Positions 1-7,989 of a DNA stretch of 64,000 nucleotides are shown here, piece by piece. The notes beneath the pieces are model-generated. The model was not told the DNA's origin, did no database searches, and worked only from the letters and a program-made list of their open reading frames with translations. The position numbers and the translations under genes were made by a program. Source of the DNA: Nocardioides jejuensis (GTDB taxonomy: Bacteria; Actinomycetota; Actinomycetes; Propionibacteriales; Nocardioidaceae); assembly GCF_004337475.1 (NCBI RefSeq), contig NZ_SJZJ01000013.1, forward strand, positions 1 to 64,000, given 5' to 3'. Every line of letters starts with the position of its first letter. Within the stretch, counting starts at the first letter, position 1.

Positions 1-17
1 CCTCCGGACTCCGGAGG
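1..17. terminator. Short GC hairpin after ugd
   Basis: A near-perfect palindrome (CCTCCGGA, one base, TCCGGAGG) lies 35 bases beyond the ugd stop on the minus strand. No T-run is visible, and the window edge hides what follows, so the terminator role is inferred from position only. Confidence 0.3.
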
Positions 18-51
18 GGCGCTTCGTCGTTCGTGCGGCGGGCGGTCCGGG

Positions 52-1365
52 TCAGGGACGACCGAGCGAGCGGATCGTCCAGCCGGCCTCGCGGTACGCG
101 TCGATGTCCAGGCAGTTGCGCCCGTCGATCATCCGCTTGCCGGCCACGACCTCGCCCAGCTTGGCGGGGTCGACGGCGCGGTACTCGAGCCACTCGGTGA
201 GGTGCATGACGAGATCGGCCTCGGCGCAGGCCTCCTCGATCGTGTCCGCGTAGGAGAGGTCCGGGTACTTCGTGCGGGCCGGCTCGATCGCCTCGACGTC
301 GTGCACGGTGACGTGCACGCCGAGCTCGTGCAGCGTGTGCGCCACCTCGAGGGCGGGGCTGTCGCGGATGTCGTCGCTGTTCGGCTTGAACGCTGCGCCC
401 AGGATCGCGATCCGCTTGCCCGGCAGTCGGCCGCCGAGCTCCTTGCGGGCGATCTTGATGACGCGCTTGCGGCGGCGCAGGTTGATCCGGTCGATCTCGT
501 GCAGGAACCGCAGGGCGTCCTTGACCCCGAGCTCCTCGGCGCGGGCGGTGAAGGCCCGGATGTCCTTCGGGAGACAGCCGCCACCGAAGCCGAGGCCGGC
601 GTTCAGGAACTTGCGGCCGATCCGCTCGTCGTAGCCGATCGCATCGGCGAGCGTGACGACGTTGGCGCCCGTGACGTCACACAGCTCGGCCATGGCGTTG
701 ATGAAGGAGATCTTGGTGGCCAGGAAGCTGTTGGCCGCCACCTTCACCAGCTCGGCCGTCGGGAAGTCGGTGACGACCACGGGGCAGCCGCCGTCGATGG
801 CCGTGGAGTACACCTCGCGCAGGGTCGCCTCCGCGCGCTCGGACCGTACGCCGAAGACGAGGCGGTCGGGCTCCAGGGTGTCCTTGACCGCGAAGCCCTC
901 GCGGAGGAACTCGGGGTTCCAGGCCAGCTCGACCTGGTCGCCCGCGGGTGACTGCGACTGCAGGATCTCCTGGAGCCGCTCGGCGGTGCCGACCGGGACG
1001 GTCGACTTGCCGACCACCAGCGCTGGACCGGTCAGGTGAGCGGCGAGGGACGTGACGGCGGCCTCGACGTACGTGAGGTCGGCGCCGTGGCCGTCGGCGC
1101 GCTGTGGGGTGCCGACGCAGACGAAGTGCACGTCGCCGAACGCAGCGGCCTCGGCGATGTCGGCGGAGAACCGCAGGCGCCCTGATTCGACCTGCTCGAC
1201 AAGCAGCTCGGGCAGCCCGGGCTCGAAGAAGGGGAGGACGCCGCGCTCGAGAGCGCTGCGGCGGGTCGGGTCGATCTCGATGCCCAGCACCTCGAAGCCG
1301 AGGGCGGCCATGCACGCGGCGTGGGTGGCACCGAGGTAGCCACAGCCGATGACGGTGATCTTCAC
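52..1365 (-). CDS. ugd: UDP-glucose 6-dehydrogenase family protein
   Basis: NAD-dependent enzyme that oxidises a nucleotide sugar, most likely UDP-glucose to UDP-glucuronate, for cell-surface polysaccharide. With the GTG start at 1365 the protein has 437 residues and opens directly into a Rossmann strand with GCGYLG at residues 7-12. The catalytic cysteine lies in GFGGGCLPKD at Cys264, close to the position in known enzymes. A -10-like TACCGT lies 7 bases before this GTG, which fits a leaderless message. An in-frame ATG at 1383 is the alternative start, and the open frame extends to 1413. It is divergent from a glycosyltransferase, which supports a surface-glycan role. GDP-mannose dehydrogenase activity cannot be excluded by eye. 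Confidence 0.92.
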   Translation of the reverse strand: MKITVIGCGYLGATHAACMAALGFEVLGIEIDPTRRSALERGVLPFFEPGLPELLVEQVESGRLRFSADIAEAAAFGDVHFVCVGTPQRADGHGADLTYVEAAVTSLAAHLTGPALVVGKSTVPVGTAERLQEILQSQSPAGDQVELAWNPEFLREGFAVKDTLEPDRLVFGVRSERAEATLREVYSTAIDGGCPVVVTDFPTAELVKVAANSFLATKISFINAMAELCDVTGANVVTLADAIGYDERIGRKFLNAGLGFGGGCLPKDIRAFTARAEELGVKDALRFLHEIDRINLRRRKRVIKIARKELGGRLPGKRIAILGAAFKPNSDDIRDSPALEVAHTLHELGVHVTVHDVEAIEPARTKYPDLSYADTIEEACAEADLVMHLTEWLEYRAVDPAKLGEVVAGKRMIDGRNCLDIDAYREAGWTIRSLGRP

Positions 1366-1372
1366 GTGTTCG

Positions 1373-1378
1373 ACGGTA
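1373..1378 (-). promoter_or_regulatory. -10 box for leaderless ugd
   Basis: TACCGT on the minus strand, 7 bases before the GTG start of ugd. It fits the actinobacterial TANNNT -10. No good -35 is visible. Confidence 0.45.
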
Positions 1379-1462
1379 GGCATCGGGTCTTCGCGGTCGG
1401 GTCCGTGGGGCAACGAGACGGCGACGGCAACGTGAACCCTCCGTCGCTGCTCGCCGTTCCGG

Positions 1463-1468
1463 TAGCCT
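1463..1468 (+). promoter_or_regulatory. -10 box upstream of glycosyltransferase
   Basis: TAGCCT lies 8 bases before ATG 1477, which opens an 8-codon mini-ORF coupled to the glycosyltransferase start. No convincing -35 is seen. Confidence 0.4.
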
Positions 1469-1476
1469 CCGGACCC

Positions 1477-1503
1477 ATGACAGGTGTCGGAGCGCGCGTG
1501 TGA
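1477..1503 (+). CDS. 8-codon leader ORF (MTGVGARV)
   Basis: An ATG just downstream of a -10-like TAGCCT opens a reading frame of eight codons. Its TGA (1501-1503) overlaps the ATG of the glycosyltransferase at 1503 as TGATG. The arrangement suggests ribosomes entering at a leaderless mini-ORF and re-initiating on the main gene. It is too short for homology, so only position supports it. The alternative is that it is simply untranslated leader carrying GGAG at about 1490. Confidence 0.3.
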   Translation: MTGVGARV

Positions 1504-2624
1504 TGCGGTGGTCGCGCAAGCGGCGGCCGCCCGTCCTGTCGGTCGTCGTGCCGGTCTACAACGTCGAACCGTGGCTGGAGGCCTGCCTCGACAGCATCCT
1601 GGGGCAGAAGGTCCGCGACATCGAGGTCATCCTCGTCGACGACGGTTCGACGGACGGCTCGCTGGCGATCGCCGAGCGTCGCGCCGCCCGCGACGACCGG
1701 GTCGTCGTCCACCGTCACCGGGCGAACGCCGGCCTCAGTGCTGCCCGCAACACCGGTGTCACGCTGGCCACCGCGCCGTACCTGACCTTCGTGGACTCCG
1801 ACGACACGCTTCCGCGCGACGCGTGGAGCGGTGCGCTGGCGACGCTCGGCGAGACCGGGTCGGACTTCGCGGTGGGCAAGGCGGTCCGGGTGGCGACCGA
1901 CCGACGGTTCGTCACTCCGCTCATGGAGCGCAACCACACGGTCGCCCGGCTCGGCGTACACATCGACGACGCGCCCCTGCTCCTCGCGGACGTCTTCGCC
2001 TGGAACAAGGTCTTCCGGCGCAGCTTCTGGGACGCCGCCGACCTCTCCTTCCCGCCCGGGCTCCTCTACGAGGACCAGCCGGCGATGACGCGCGCCTTCC
2101 TCGCGGCGCGTTCCTTCGACGTGCTCACCGACGAGGTCTACGAGTGGGCGGTGCGTGACGCCGCGGACTCGATCTCGCAGCGACGCGGCGAGCTGCGCAA
2201 CGTGGTCGACCGGCGCGAGACCAAGCTGACCAGTCTCCGTGCGGTGCAGGAGCACGGCTCGCCCGTCGTCCTGTCGGTCTTCCTCCGCGAGATCCTGCCG
2301 ATCGACATGTGGGAGCACTTCCGGGCAGCAGCCGCGGCGACCGACGAGTACCGCGAGGTGCTCCGGGACATGCAGCAGCAGATCTGGAACGACGACACCG
2401 TGCCGTTCGCGCACACGACCGTGCCTGCGCCCCAGCGGGTCATGGGCGCACTCGTGGATCAGGGACGCTGGGACGACCTGGCTGCGTTGATCGCGCACAT
2501 CGACGGTCTGGAGGGCGGCGTGCCCCGCGCGGTCGTCGAGGGTCGTGAGGAGGTCGTCCTCCCGTTCCGGGACGACCCGGCCATGCCGGCTGACGCCTAC
2601 GCGGTGCAGGCGGTCGCTGGCTGA
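1503..2624 (+). CDS. Family 2 glycosyltransferase
   Basis: GT-A fold glycosyltransferase of 373 residues that would move a sugar from a nucleotide donor to a surface glycan or lipid at the membrane. The N-terminal half carries the family hallmarks: a VVPVYNVE strand near residue 16, VDDGSTDGS with Asp46-Asp47, and the metal-binding D98-S-D100 in the segment VDSDD. The C-terminal part (about 220-373) is charged and unassigned. No membrane segment is evident. ATG 1503 is chosen because of the TGATG overlap; GTG 1500 is directly in frame before it. The neighbouring ugd suggests a shared capsule or teichuronic-type pathway. The acceptor cannot be told. Confidence 0.88.
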   Translation: MRWSRKRRPPVLSVVVPVYNVEPWLEACLDSILGQKVRDIEVILVDDGSTDGSLAIAERRAARDDRVVVHRHRANAGLSAARNTGVTLATAPYLTFVDSDDTLPRDAWSGALATLGETGSDFAVGKAVRVATDRRFVTPLMERNHTVARLGVHIDDAPLLLADVFAWNKVFRRSFWDAADLSFPPGLLYEDQPAMTRAFLAARSFDVLTDEVYEWAVRDAADSISQRRGELRNVVDRRETKLTSLRAVQEHGSPVVLSVFLREILPIDMWEHFRAAAAATDEYREVLRDMQQQIWNDDTVPFAHTTVPAPQRVMGALVDQGRWDDLAALIAHIDGLEGGVPRAVVEGREEVVLPFRDDPAMPADAYAVQAVAG

Positions 2625-2646
2625 TCGCCAGACGGGTGACGCTCAG

Positions 2647-3741
2647 TCAGACATAACGCTCGAGGATGCTCGACTCGGCGAGACGGGAGAGTCCCTCGCG
2701 CACACTGCGCGCGCGGAGCTCGCCCACGCCCTCGACGGCCTGCAGGTCGTCGATGCCGGCGCCCAGGAGCTTCTGCAGGGTGCCGAAGTGGTCGATGAGG
2801 CGGTCGACGACCGCGGCAGGCAGGCGCGGGACCTTGGCCAGCAGGCGGAAGCCGCGCGGGGTCACCGCGCCGTCGAGGTGCTCAGCCGAGCCGAGGCCGA
2901 GCGCCTTGGCAACGGCGGCCGGGTCGACGAGCTCGCTCGCGTCGAGGTGCTCGAGGCGGAGCAGGAGCTCCTCGGGGGTCTTCGCCTTGCGGCCGCCGGG
3001 CAGGTAGTCGCGGATGACCAGCTCGCGCTCGGCGTCGACGCCGGTGATCAGCTCTTCGAGCTGCAGCGTCAGCAGGCGGCCGTCGGTGCCCAGCTCGAGG
3101 ACGTAGTCCTCGATCTCGCGGGCGATGCGGGTGACCATCTCGAGCCGCTGGGCGACCACGGCGACGTCGCGGACCGTCACGAGGTCCTCGATCTCGAGCG
3201 CCGACAGGGTCGAGGAGACCTCGTCGAGGCGCATCTTGTAGCGCTCGAGCGTGGCCAGGGCCTGGTTGGCGCGCGTCAGGATGCGGCCGGAGTCCTCGAG
3301 GACGTGCCGCGTCTCGCCGACGTACGCCGCGATGATCTGCATCGACTGCGACACGGAGATGACCGGGAAGCCGGTCTGTCGGGCGACACGGTCGGCCGTG
3401 CGGTGACGGGTGCCGGTCTCCTCGGACGGGATCGTGTGGTCGGGCATGAGGTGGACCGCGGCCTTGTGGATCCGGGTCAGCTCGCCGTCGACGATGATCG
3501 CGCCGTCCATCTTGGCGAGCTCGCGCAGGCCGGTCGCGGTGAACGGGACGTCGAGCTGGAAGCCGCCCGTCGCGATGCCCTCGACGGTCTTGTCGTAACC
3601 CAGGACGACGAGCGCTCCGGTGCGGCCGCGGAGGATGCGCTCGAGCGCATCGCGCAGGGGAGTGCCCGGTGCAATGGACGCGAGTGTCGCCCGCAGGCGC
3701 TCGGTCTCTTCGGAACGCTCGATCGCGGCCACTGCTGTCAT
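2647..3741 (-). CDS. disA: Diadenylate cyclase DisA (DNA integrity scanning protein)
   Basis: Makes cyclic di-AMP from two ATP and is known in other bacteria as a DNA-branch-sensing octamer. The 364-residue protein has the DAC domain in its first 150 residues, with the active-site motifs DGA (79-81) and RHR (112-114). It then has a helical middle and a C-terminal helix-hairpin-helix DNA-binding region (about 300-364, with EGVGELRARSV). The start at 3741 gives the usual N-terminus; an upstream in-frame ATG (3804) would overlap radA. It follows radA by 46 bases on the same strand, the usual radA-disA pairing, so it is probably co-transcribed from the damage-type promoter at 5238-5260. Confidence 0.96.
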   Translation of the reverse strand: MTAVAAIERSEETERLRATLASIAPGTPLRDALERILRGRTGALVVLGYDKTVEGIATGGFQLDVPFTATGLRELAKMDGAIIVDGELTRIHKAAVHLMPDHTIPSEETGTRHRTADRVARQTGFPVISVSQSMQIIAAYVGETRHVLEDSGRILTRANQALATLERYKMRLDEVSSTLSALEIEDLVTVRDVAVVAQRLEMVTRIAREIEDYVLELGTDGRLLTLQLEELITGVDAERELVIRDYLPGGRKAKTPEELLLRLEHLDASELVDPAAVAKALGLGSAEHLDGAVTPRGFRLLAKVPRLPAAVVDRLIDHFGTLQKLLGAGIDDLQAVEGVGELRARSVREGLSRLAESSILERYV

Positions 3742-3787
3742 CCCGTCTGGTCTGTCGACAACTGCCCGAATCGTAGCGGTGCAGCGG

Positions 3788-5230
3788 TCACCCGGCCTCG
3801 TCATTTGTCGAGGCAGCGGCTACGTGGACGGCGCGGCCCTGCAGGTCGAGCAGCCGCATCACGGCGGCGATGTCCGGGACGTCCATCACCTTCATCCCGT
3901 CGACCATCCGGACCCGGCCGGGCGACGGGTTGCCGTTGCTCCGGTCGACGGGGACCAGGGCGTACTTGAAGCCCAGCCGGGCCGCCTCCGCGAGGCGCTG
4001 CGGCAGGTCGCGGACCTTGCGCAGCTCTCCGGCCAGGCCGAGCTCGCCGATCGCGATCGTCGCGGTCGGAGCGGGTCGCGAGTAGTGCGCGGAGGCGATG
4101 CTGATCGCGATCGCGAGGTCGGTCGACGGGTCGGTCAGCTTGGCGCCGCCGATGGTCGAGCAGAAGACGTCGTGGTTGTGGAGCCGCAGCCCGCCGTGCT
4201 GGGCGAGAACGGCAAGCACCATCGCCACGCGGGAGGAGTCCAGCCCCGACGTCGTACGCCGCGGCTTGTCGCCCGGCGCGACCGTCACCAGTGACTGGAC
4301 CTCGGCCAGCAGCGGCCGGCGCCCCTCCATGGTCACGGCGACGCAGGTGCCGGGCACCTGCTGCGCGTGGTTCTCCACGAAGAGGCCGGTCGGGTCGGAA
4401 ACGGCCGTGATGCCGTCGGAGCCGAGGTCGAAACAGCCGACCTCGTCGACCGGGCCGAACCGGTTCTTCATTGCGCGGAGCATGCGGAACCGGCTGTTGC
4501 GGTCACCCTCGAAGTGGAGCACCACGTCGACGACGTGCTCGAGCACCCGGGGACCGGCGATGGTGCCGTCCTTGGTGACGTGGCCGACGACGACGGTGGT
4601 GATGTTGCGGGTCTTGGCGACGCGGACCAGCGCCGCGGTGACCTCCTTGACCTGCGTGACGCCGCCCGGGACTCCGTCGAGGTCGGCGACGTTGACCGTC
4701 TGCACGGAGTCGACCACGAGCAGCTCGGGCTTGACCGCCTCGATGTGGCCGAGCAGCGCAGCGAGATCGGTCTCGGCCGCCAGGTAGAGCTCGTCGACGA
4801 TGGCCCCGGTGCGGTCGGCGCGCATCCGCACCTGGGCCGCGGACTCCTCGCCGGAGACGTAGAGCGTGCGGCGGCCAGAGCGGGCGGTCTGAGCGGCGAC
4901 CTCGAGCAGCAGGGTCGACTTGCCGACGCCGGGCTCGCCGGCGAGCAGGATCGCGGCGCCGGGCACCAGCCCGCCACCGAGGACCCGGTCGAGCTCGGGC
5001 ACGCCGCTCTCGCGAGCGGTCGTCTGCTCGACCGGAACCTGGCCGATCGGCACTGCGGGGGCGGTGACCGGACCGGCCGTCGTGCGCGCGCCGGAGGGTG
5101 CCGCCGCCGACTCGGCGACCGAGCCCCAGGCCTGGCACTCGCCGCAGCGGCCCACCCACTTCGCGGTGGTCCATCCGCACTCGGCGCAGGTGTAGGCGGG
5201 GCGCTGGGCCTTCGTCGTCTTCGCAGCCAT
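3788..5230 (-). CDS. radA: DNA repair protein RadA
   Basis: RecA-like ATPase that helps process recombination intermediates. The 480-residue protein has an N-terminal zinc finger (C15, C18, C29, C32), a Walker A GEPGVGKST, the RadA-specific KNRFG motif and a Lon-protease-like C-terminal domain. The start at 5230 is set by the zinc-finger N-terminus and by a -10 box only 7 bases upstream, so the mRNA is probably leaderless. The open frame continues upstream to 5407, but that part covers the divergent gene and its promoter and looks non-coding. disA follows in the same direction. Confidence 0.96.
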   Translation of the reverse strand: MAAKTTKAQRPAYTCAECGWTTAKWVGRCGECQAWGSVAESAAAPSGARTTAGPVTAPAVPIGQVPVEQTTARESGVPELDRVLGGGLVPGAAILLAGEPGVGKSTLLLEVAAQTARSGRRTLYVSGEESAAQVRMRADRTGAIVDELYLAAETDLAALLGHIEAVKPELLVVDSVQTVNVADLDGVPGGVTQVKEVTAALVRVAKTRNITTVVVGHVTKDGTIAGPRVLEHVVDVVLHFEGDRNSRFRMLRAMKNRFGPVDEVGCFDLGSDGITAVSDPTGLFVENHAQQVPGTCVAVTMEGRRPLLAEVQSLVTVAPGDKPRRTTSGLDSSRVAMVLAVLAQHGGLRLHNHDVFCSTIGGAKLTDPSTDLAIAISIASAHYSRPAPTATIAIGELGLAGELRKVRDLPQRLAEAARLGFKYALVPVDRSNGNPSPGRVRMVDGMKVMDVPDIAAVMRLLDLQGRAVHVAAASTNDEAG

Positions 5231-5237
5231 GTTCGAA

Positions 5238-5260
5238 ACCTTATTCGAACGGTCCGACAC
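5238..5260 (-). promoter_or_regulatory. PafBC-type (RecA-independent) damage promoter of radA
   Basis: On the minus strand the sequence is GTGTCGGAC, 8 bases, TAAGGT. The mycobacterial RecA-independent damage promoter is TTGTCRGTG-N8-TANNNT. Six of nine positions match in the upstream element, spacing is exact and the -10 is a full match. The -10 ends 7 bases before the radA ATG. Confidence 0.6.
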
Positions 5261-5330
5261 AACCATGGCGACACCCTTGGCCCTGTGGAACCCCTTGGCG
5301 CCGTGGATCGTCCGGAGCAGGATGGTCCGC

Positions 5331-6497
5331 ATGGACGAACCGCGCAGCATCGTCATCGTCGGAGGCGGCCTCGCCGCAGCGCACGCCGTGGAGTCCCTCC
5401 GGGACATGGACTACGCGGGGCGACTCGCGCTGGTGGCCCGCGAGCAGCACCTGCCCTACGAGCGGCCCCCGCTCTCGAAGGGCTATCTGGCCGGCAACGA
5501 CGACCGCGATGCGCTGTTTCCGCACGACGCCGGCTGGTACCGCGACAACGACGTGACGCTCCGCATCGGCACGGCGGTCACGGATCTCCAGCTGTCCGAG
5601 CGCGTTGCCGTGCTCGACGACGGCACGAGCCTGGGCTACGACCGCCTGCTGATCGCGACCGGCGCCTCGCCGCGCACCCTGCAGGTCCCCGGGATCAGCC
5701 ACGCCGTCACGCTGCGCACGATCGACGACAGCGAGCGCCTCCGTGCGGCGTTCCAGCAGGGCGGACGTCTCGTCGTCATCGGAGCCGGCTGGATCGGTCT
5801 GGAGGTCGCAGCCACCGCCCGTCAGGCCGGGATGGAGGTCACCGTCCTCGAGGCTGCGGACCGGCCCCTCGGTGCCGTCTTCGGACCGGTCCTCGCCGAC
5901 CACCTCGCGCGCGTGCACGCGAAGAACGGCGTGACGATCCACACCGGGGTGAGGATCGAGGCCGTCACCGAGCACGGCGTGGTGACGTCGGACGACACCT
6001 TCGAGGCCGACCTCGTGCTGCTGGGGGTCGGTGCCACGCCCACCTCCGGTCTGGCCGAGAGCGCCGGTCTCGCGGTGGACAACGGGATCCTGGTCGACGA
6101 GCGCTTGATGAGTTCGGACCCGTACGTCTACGCCGCGGGCGACGTCGCCAACGCGCGCAACACCGTGCTCGGCCAGCACCTCCGCGTGGAGCACTGGGAC
6201 AACGCGATCCGCCAGGGCAAGCTCGCCGGTCGCACCATGCTCGGCATCGACGACAGCTACGACTGGCTGCCGTACTTCTTCACCGACCAGTTCGACTTCT
6301 CGATGGAGTACGTCGGACGCAGCTCCCCCGACGACGAGGTCGTCCTGCGCGGCGATATCGATGGGGGCGCGTTCGTCGCGTGGTGGCTCCGTGACGGCGT
6401 CGTCACCGCGGGCATGAACGTCAACGTCTGGGACGTCAACGACGCGATCCGCGCGGCCATCGGCAAACCTGCGACCGAGATCCCGGACCTCGGTTAG
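5331..6497 (+). CDS. NAD(P)/FAD-dependent ferredoxin reductase-type oxidoreductase
   Basis: 388-residue flavoprotein of the ferredoxin/putidaredoxin reductase type, passing electrons from NAD(P)H to a small iron-sulfur protein. Visible features are the N-terminal FAD-binding VGGGLAAAHAVESL, a central NAD-binding VIGAGWIGLEVAATAR, the second FAD motif YAAGDVAN, and a C-terminal reductase domain with DQFDFSMEYVG. ATG 5331 is chosen because it begins four residues before the first beta strand; the longer frame from 5229 would cover the radA promoter. No ferredoxin or P450 gene is adjacent, although an orphan P450 lies at 54544-55779. The physiological partner is unknown. Confidence 0.9.
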   Translation: MDEPRSIVIVGGGLAAAHAVESLRDMDYAGRLALVAREQHLPYERPPLSKGYLAGNDDRDALFPHDAGWYRDNDVTLRIGTAVTDLQLSERVAVLDDGTSLGYDRLLIATGASPRTLQVPGISHAVTLRTIDDSERLRAAFQQGGRLVVIGAGWIGLEVAATARQAGMEVTVLEAADRPLGAVFGPVLADHLARVHAKNGVTIHTGVRIEAVTEHGVVTSDDTFEADLVLLGVGATPTSGLAESAGLAVDNGILVDERLMSSDPYVYAAGDVANARNTVLGQHLRVEHWDNAIRQGKLAGRTMLGIDDSYDWLPYFFTDQFDFSMEYVGRSSPDDEVVLRGDIDGGAFVAWWLRDGVVTAGMNVNVWDVNDAIRAAIGKPATEIPDLG

Positions 6498-6503
6498 TCC
6501 GGG

Positions 6504-6545
6504 GTGCTGTGTAAGCGAGGCCAGTTGGCCTCACTTACACAGCAC
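6504..6545. terminator. Long bidirectional hairpin between convergent genes
   Basis: Two 19-base arms (6504-6522 and 6527-6545) pair with one mismatch around an AGTT loop. The hairpin sits exactly between the stop of the reductase and the stop of the convergent methyltransferase. No T-run follows, as is common for actinobacterial terminators. Confidence 0.75.
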
Positions 6546-6551
6546 ACGGCA

Positions 6552-7256
6552 TCACCAGGTGCGGTGCCAGAGGTTCACCGCGTAGTCGACCTCGAGCCCG
6601 TGGGCGGGCGTCCAGTCGCGGAGGATCGCCTCGGCAACGTCCGCTGCGAACTCGATCCGCACGACCGCTTCCAGGTCCTCCCGCGAGTCGAACGACCACG
6701 AGATGTCGAGCGGCGTACGGGTCCAGCCGCGGCCGGACCAGAAGCGCTCGACCGCCAGCGGGTCCACGGTCGGATAGCCCCGCCGGAACCACGCTCCGAA
6801 CGTCGAGCGCGTCGCGTCGTTGTCGATGACGAACGCCGTCCCGCCCCGCCGCATGACCCGGTCCAGCTCCGCGAGTCCAGGCTCGCAGCCGGGCCCGAAG
6901 AAGTAGGCCCAGCGCGCCTGCATGACGTCGACGGAGGCATCAGGCAGCGGGATCGCCTGCGCCGTGCCGCTCAGCAACGACACGTTGGCCAACCGACGGG
7001 TCCGTCGCGCGGCGATCGCCAGCAGGTCGGCGTGCGGCTCGACGCCGTACACCTGCGCGGCGGACGAGGCCCAGCGCGGCAGGTGGAAGCCGGTGCCGCA
7101 GCCCAGGTCAAGCACGGTCCGGCCGGCCCACGGTGCGAGCGACTCCATCGTCCGCTCGATCACCCGGGTGGGGTCGACGGCGTGGTTCTCGACCTCGTAG
7201 GTCGCCGTGTGGTGCCAGATGTTCGGGGACGGGATCGCCCCGGGCACTGTCACCAT
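6552..7256 (-). CDS. Class I SAM-dependent methyltransferase
   Basis: 234-residue methyltransferase with motif I VLDLGCGTG near residue 57, an acidic strand-2 end (GVEPHADL) and a Methyltransf_11-type layout (LPDASVDVMQARWAYFF). No substrate can be inferred. ATG 7256 is chosen over the in-frame TTG 7268 because GCGAGG lies just upstream. It begins 13 bases after the VOC gene ends, so the two probably form an operon. Downstream is the strong hairpin at 6504-6545. Confidence 0.85.
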   Translation of the reverse strand: MVTVPGAIPSPNIWHHTATYEVENHAVDPTRVIERTMESLAPWAGRTVLDLGCGTGFHLPRWASSAAQVYGVEPHADLLAIAARRTRRLANVSLLSGTAQAIPLPDASVDVMQARWAYFFGPGCEPGLAELDRVMRRGGTAFVIDNDATRSTFGAWFRRGYPTVDPLAVERFWSGRGWTRTPLDISWSFDSREDLEAVVRIEFAADVAEAILRDWTPAHGLEVDYAVNLWHRTW

Positions 7257-7269
7257 CCTCGCGGGCAAA

Positions 7270-7908
7270 TCAGATGCGGACGGTGCCGTTCGGCGTCGAG
7301 AACTCCACCGCGACGATGCCCGGGGTGCCGTGCGGGGCGACCCAGCGGACCTCGACGTCGTCGAGCGGGTGGTCCTCGGGCTCGCCGAGCCACTCGGAGA
7401 CGCGGTGCGGGTCGCCGGCGATCTCGAGGCCGGTCAGGGCGAAGTCGGCGGTGCCGCCGGCGCTCGGGTGGTCCTCGGAGGGCGAGAGCCACTGGATGAA
7501 GTACGGCAGCTGCGGGTCGTTGGCCAGCTCGCTGATGCCGATCTGCTTCCAGATCAGCTCGTGTCCGTCGGGGCGGTGGCGGTAGCCGTCCTTCGCCTCG
7601 CGACCGAGACGGGACTCGACGGACGGGAGGTCGCTGACCGCGACGACCCAGCCGAGCCAGCCGCCGCCGAGCGCGGTGCGGGCCTTGACGGCCTGGCCGA
7701 ACGGCGCCTTGTCGGACGCCGGGTGCTCGAGCGCGCCCACGACCTCGAGGTAGGTGTCGTCGGCCAGCGGCAGGATGTAGTTGCACGTGCCGAAGCGGGG
7801 GTGGATACCTCCGTCGACGATCTCCGTGCCGAGCAGCTTGCCGAGACGCTCAGCCGTGGCCTTGAGGCCGTCGGGTCCTGCGGCGTACGAAACGTGGTCG
7901 AGGCGCAT
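7270..7908 (-). CDS. VOC/glyoxalase-like domain protein
   Basis: 212-residue protein beginning MRLDHVSYAAGP, the typical first strand of a vicinal-oxygen-chelate (glyoxalase_3-like) domain. Its single long copy contains GTCNYILPL and TYLEVVG. These proteins bind a metal or small ligand in a beta-alpha-beta-beta-beta cup; the substrate is unknown. The start at 7908 is set by the conserved strand; the open frame extends to 7941. There is no clear ribosome site, and AACAAT lies a few bases upstream, so a leaderless start is possible. The SAM methyltransferase follows 13 bases later. Confidence 0.8.
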   Translation of the reverse strand: MRLDHVSYAAGPDGLKATAERLGKLLGTEIVDGGIHPRFGTCNYILPLADDTYLEVVGALEHPASDKAPFGQAVKARTALGGGWLGWVVAVSDLPSVESRLGREAKDGYRHRPDGHELIWKQIGISELANDPQLPYFIQWLSPSEDHPSAGGTADFALTGLEIAGDPHRVSEWLGEPEDHPLDDVEVRWVAPHGTPGIVAVEFSTPNGTVRI

Positions 7909-7989
7909 GGCGGCATTGTTAACCCGAGACGAGGCGCACACGAAAACCGGGGTCGATATCTCTCGACGTCGAGAGGTTTCCCGAAGGCG

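Noticed and set aside
2545..3969. Long plus-strand frame over disA
   Set aside because: Antisense shadow of disA, with Asp/Glu/Arg/Leu-rich composition typical of a reversed high-GC gene.
5231..5250. LexA box at radA
   Set aside because: The palindrome has GTTCGAA first and TTCGAAC second with a 6-base gap. The actinobacterial SOS box needs CGAAC then GTTCG with a 4-base gap. Kept only as an unexplained inverted repeat.
5230..5407. N-terminal extension of RadA
   Set aside because: The additional 59 residues lack RadA-like sequence and cover the promoter and the divergent reductase start.
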